Below are positions 5,493-5,516 of a stretch of 5,516 nucleotides of DNA, one piece after another (positions within the stretch are counted from its first letter, which is position 1; every line of letters begins with the position of its first letter). Position numbers and translations under genes: made by a program. Below the pieces are notes generated by a model that worked only from the letters and a program-made list of their open reading frames with translations, was not told the DNA's origin and did no database searches. Origin of the DNA: DATKPE01 sp033854175 (GTDB lineage: Bacteria; Bacteroidota; Ignavibacteria; UBA10030; SZUA-254); NCBI GenBank assembly GCA_033854175.1, contig JAWOKN010000209.1, positions 1 through 5,516 of the forward strand, read 5' to 3'.

Positions 5493-5507
5493 GCAAAAGG
5501 CATGCCA
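5493..5507 (-). promoter_or_regulatory. Candidate sigma-54 (-24/-12) promoter for the export operon
   Basis: The minus strand reads TGGCATGCCTTTTGC, matching TGGCACG-N4-TTGC at 10 of 11 fixed positions with the GG and GC doublets separated by exactly 10 bases; the preceding base is C, also as in the consensus. Transcription would start near 5481, leaving a leader of about 117 bases before the export gene. Sigma-54 promoters need an AAA+ activator, and a degenerate member of that family is encoded two genes downstream. Upstream activator sites would lie outside the window. A caveat is that the window ends nine bases further on, so I cannot exclude that this is inside an upstream gene. Confidence 0.45.
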
Positions 5508-5516
5508 GAAGAATTC

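Noticed and set aside
5042..5503. 153-codon minus-strand open frame overlapping the export gene
   Set aside because: It is out of frame with the clear lipoprotein/SLBB protein over most of its length, and its product is rich in His/Arg/Ser with no recognisable domain; it is a shadow.
5485..5516. Possible tail of an upstream minus-strand gene (frame reading ILLACLLRK then TGA)
   Set aside because: Only nine residues are visible, too little to support a gene; noted because if real it would place the sigma-54-like site inside coding sequence.
5511..5516. GAATTC at the very end of the window, suggesting a cloning junction
   Set aside because: A six-base site proves nothing, and no vector sequence is visible.
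1..5516. CRISPR arrays, tRNA or rRNA genes, insertion sequences, attachment sites
   Set aside because: I read both strands for regularly spaced repeats, cloverleaf sequence, transposase motifs and terminal repeats and saw none.

Overview
The window is a piece of an exopolysaccharide or capsule locus in which every convincing gene lies on the minus strand. In transcription order (high to low coordinate) it carries: a Wza-type outer-membrane polysaccharide export lipoprotein (5364-4657); a PorV/PorQ-type (UPF0164-like) outer-membrane beta-barrel protein (4657-3695); a short protein made only of a degenerate sigma-54-activator AAA+ domain (3593-2757); a large WecA/MraY-type polyprenyl-phosphate sugar-1-phosphate transferase fused to a second membrane-plus-Rossmann module (2541-619); and, after a gene-poor gap of about 420 bases, the first 66 codons of a secreted protein that looks like a GH18 chitinase-type glycoside hydrolase (199 to 1, running off the window).

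The organism is most likely a Gram-negative member of the Bacteroidota/Chlorobiota/Ignavibacteriota (FCB) group. The PorV-family barrel is the main pointer, supported by a lipoprotein Wza homologue with a hydrophobic C-terminal helix and mid-range base composition. This is inference from protein style; no phylogenetic marker is present, so I name no genus.

Layout. 5516-5365 is a leader with a good -24/-12 (sigma-54) promoter match and two abutting palindromes. The export gene and the PorV-like gene overlap in a TGATG stop/start and are probably translationally coupled. A 101-base gap with two short palindromes precedes the AAA+ gene. A strong hairpin lies just after that gene, then about 200 bases lead to the wecA-like gene, which has a clear Shine-Dalgarno. 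The wecA-like gene is followed by a 75-codon in-frame open stretch beyond its stop and a GC-rich hairpin with a T run. The hydrolase gene then has its own sigma-70-like promoter, two mutually exclusive leader hairpins and a perfect 9-3-9 palindrome just above its ribosome binding site.

How the parts fit (inference): the WecA-like enzyme would load the first sugar phosphate on a polyprenyl carrier at the inner membrane, the Wza-like lipoprotein would form the outer-membrane exit, and the PorV-like barrel would be an outer-membrane partner. The AAA+ protein has lost most residues needed for ATP hydrolysis and sigma-54 contact, so it may be a regulator of a regulator or a structural protein. The hydrolase may trim or degrade polysaccharide. 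The polymerase, flippase, Wzc-type co-polymerase and other glycosyltransferases are not in the window. The most noteworthy items are the pseudo-ATPase paired with a candidate sigma-54 promoter in one locus, and the three-part WecA fusion.
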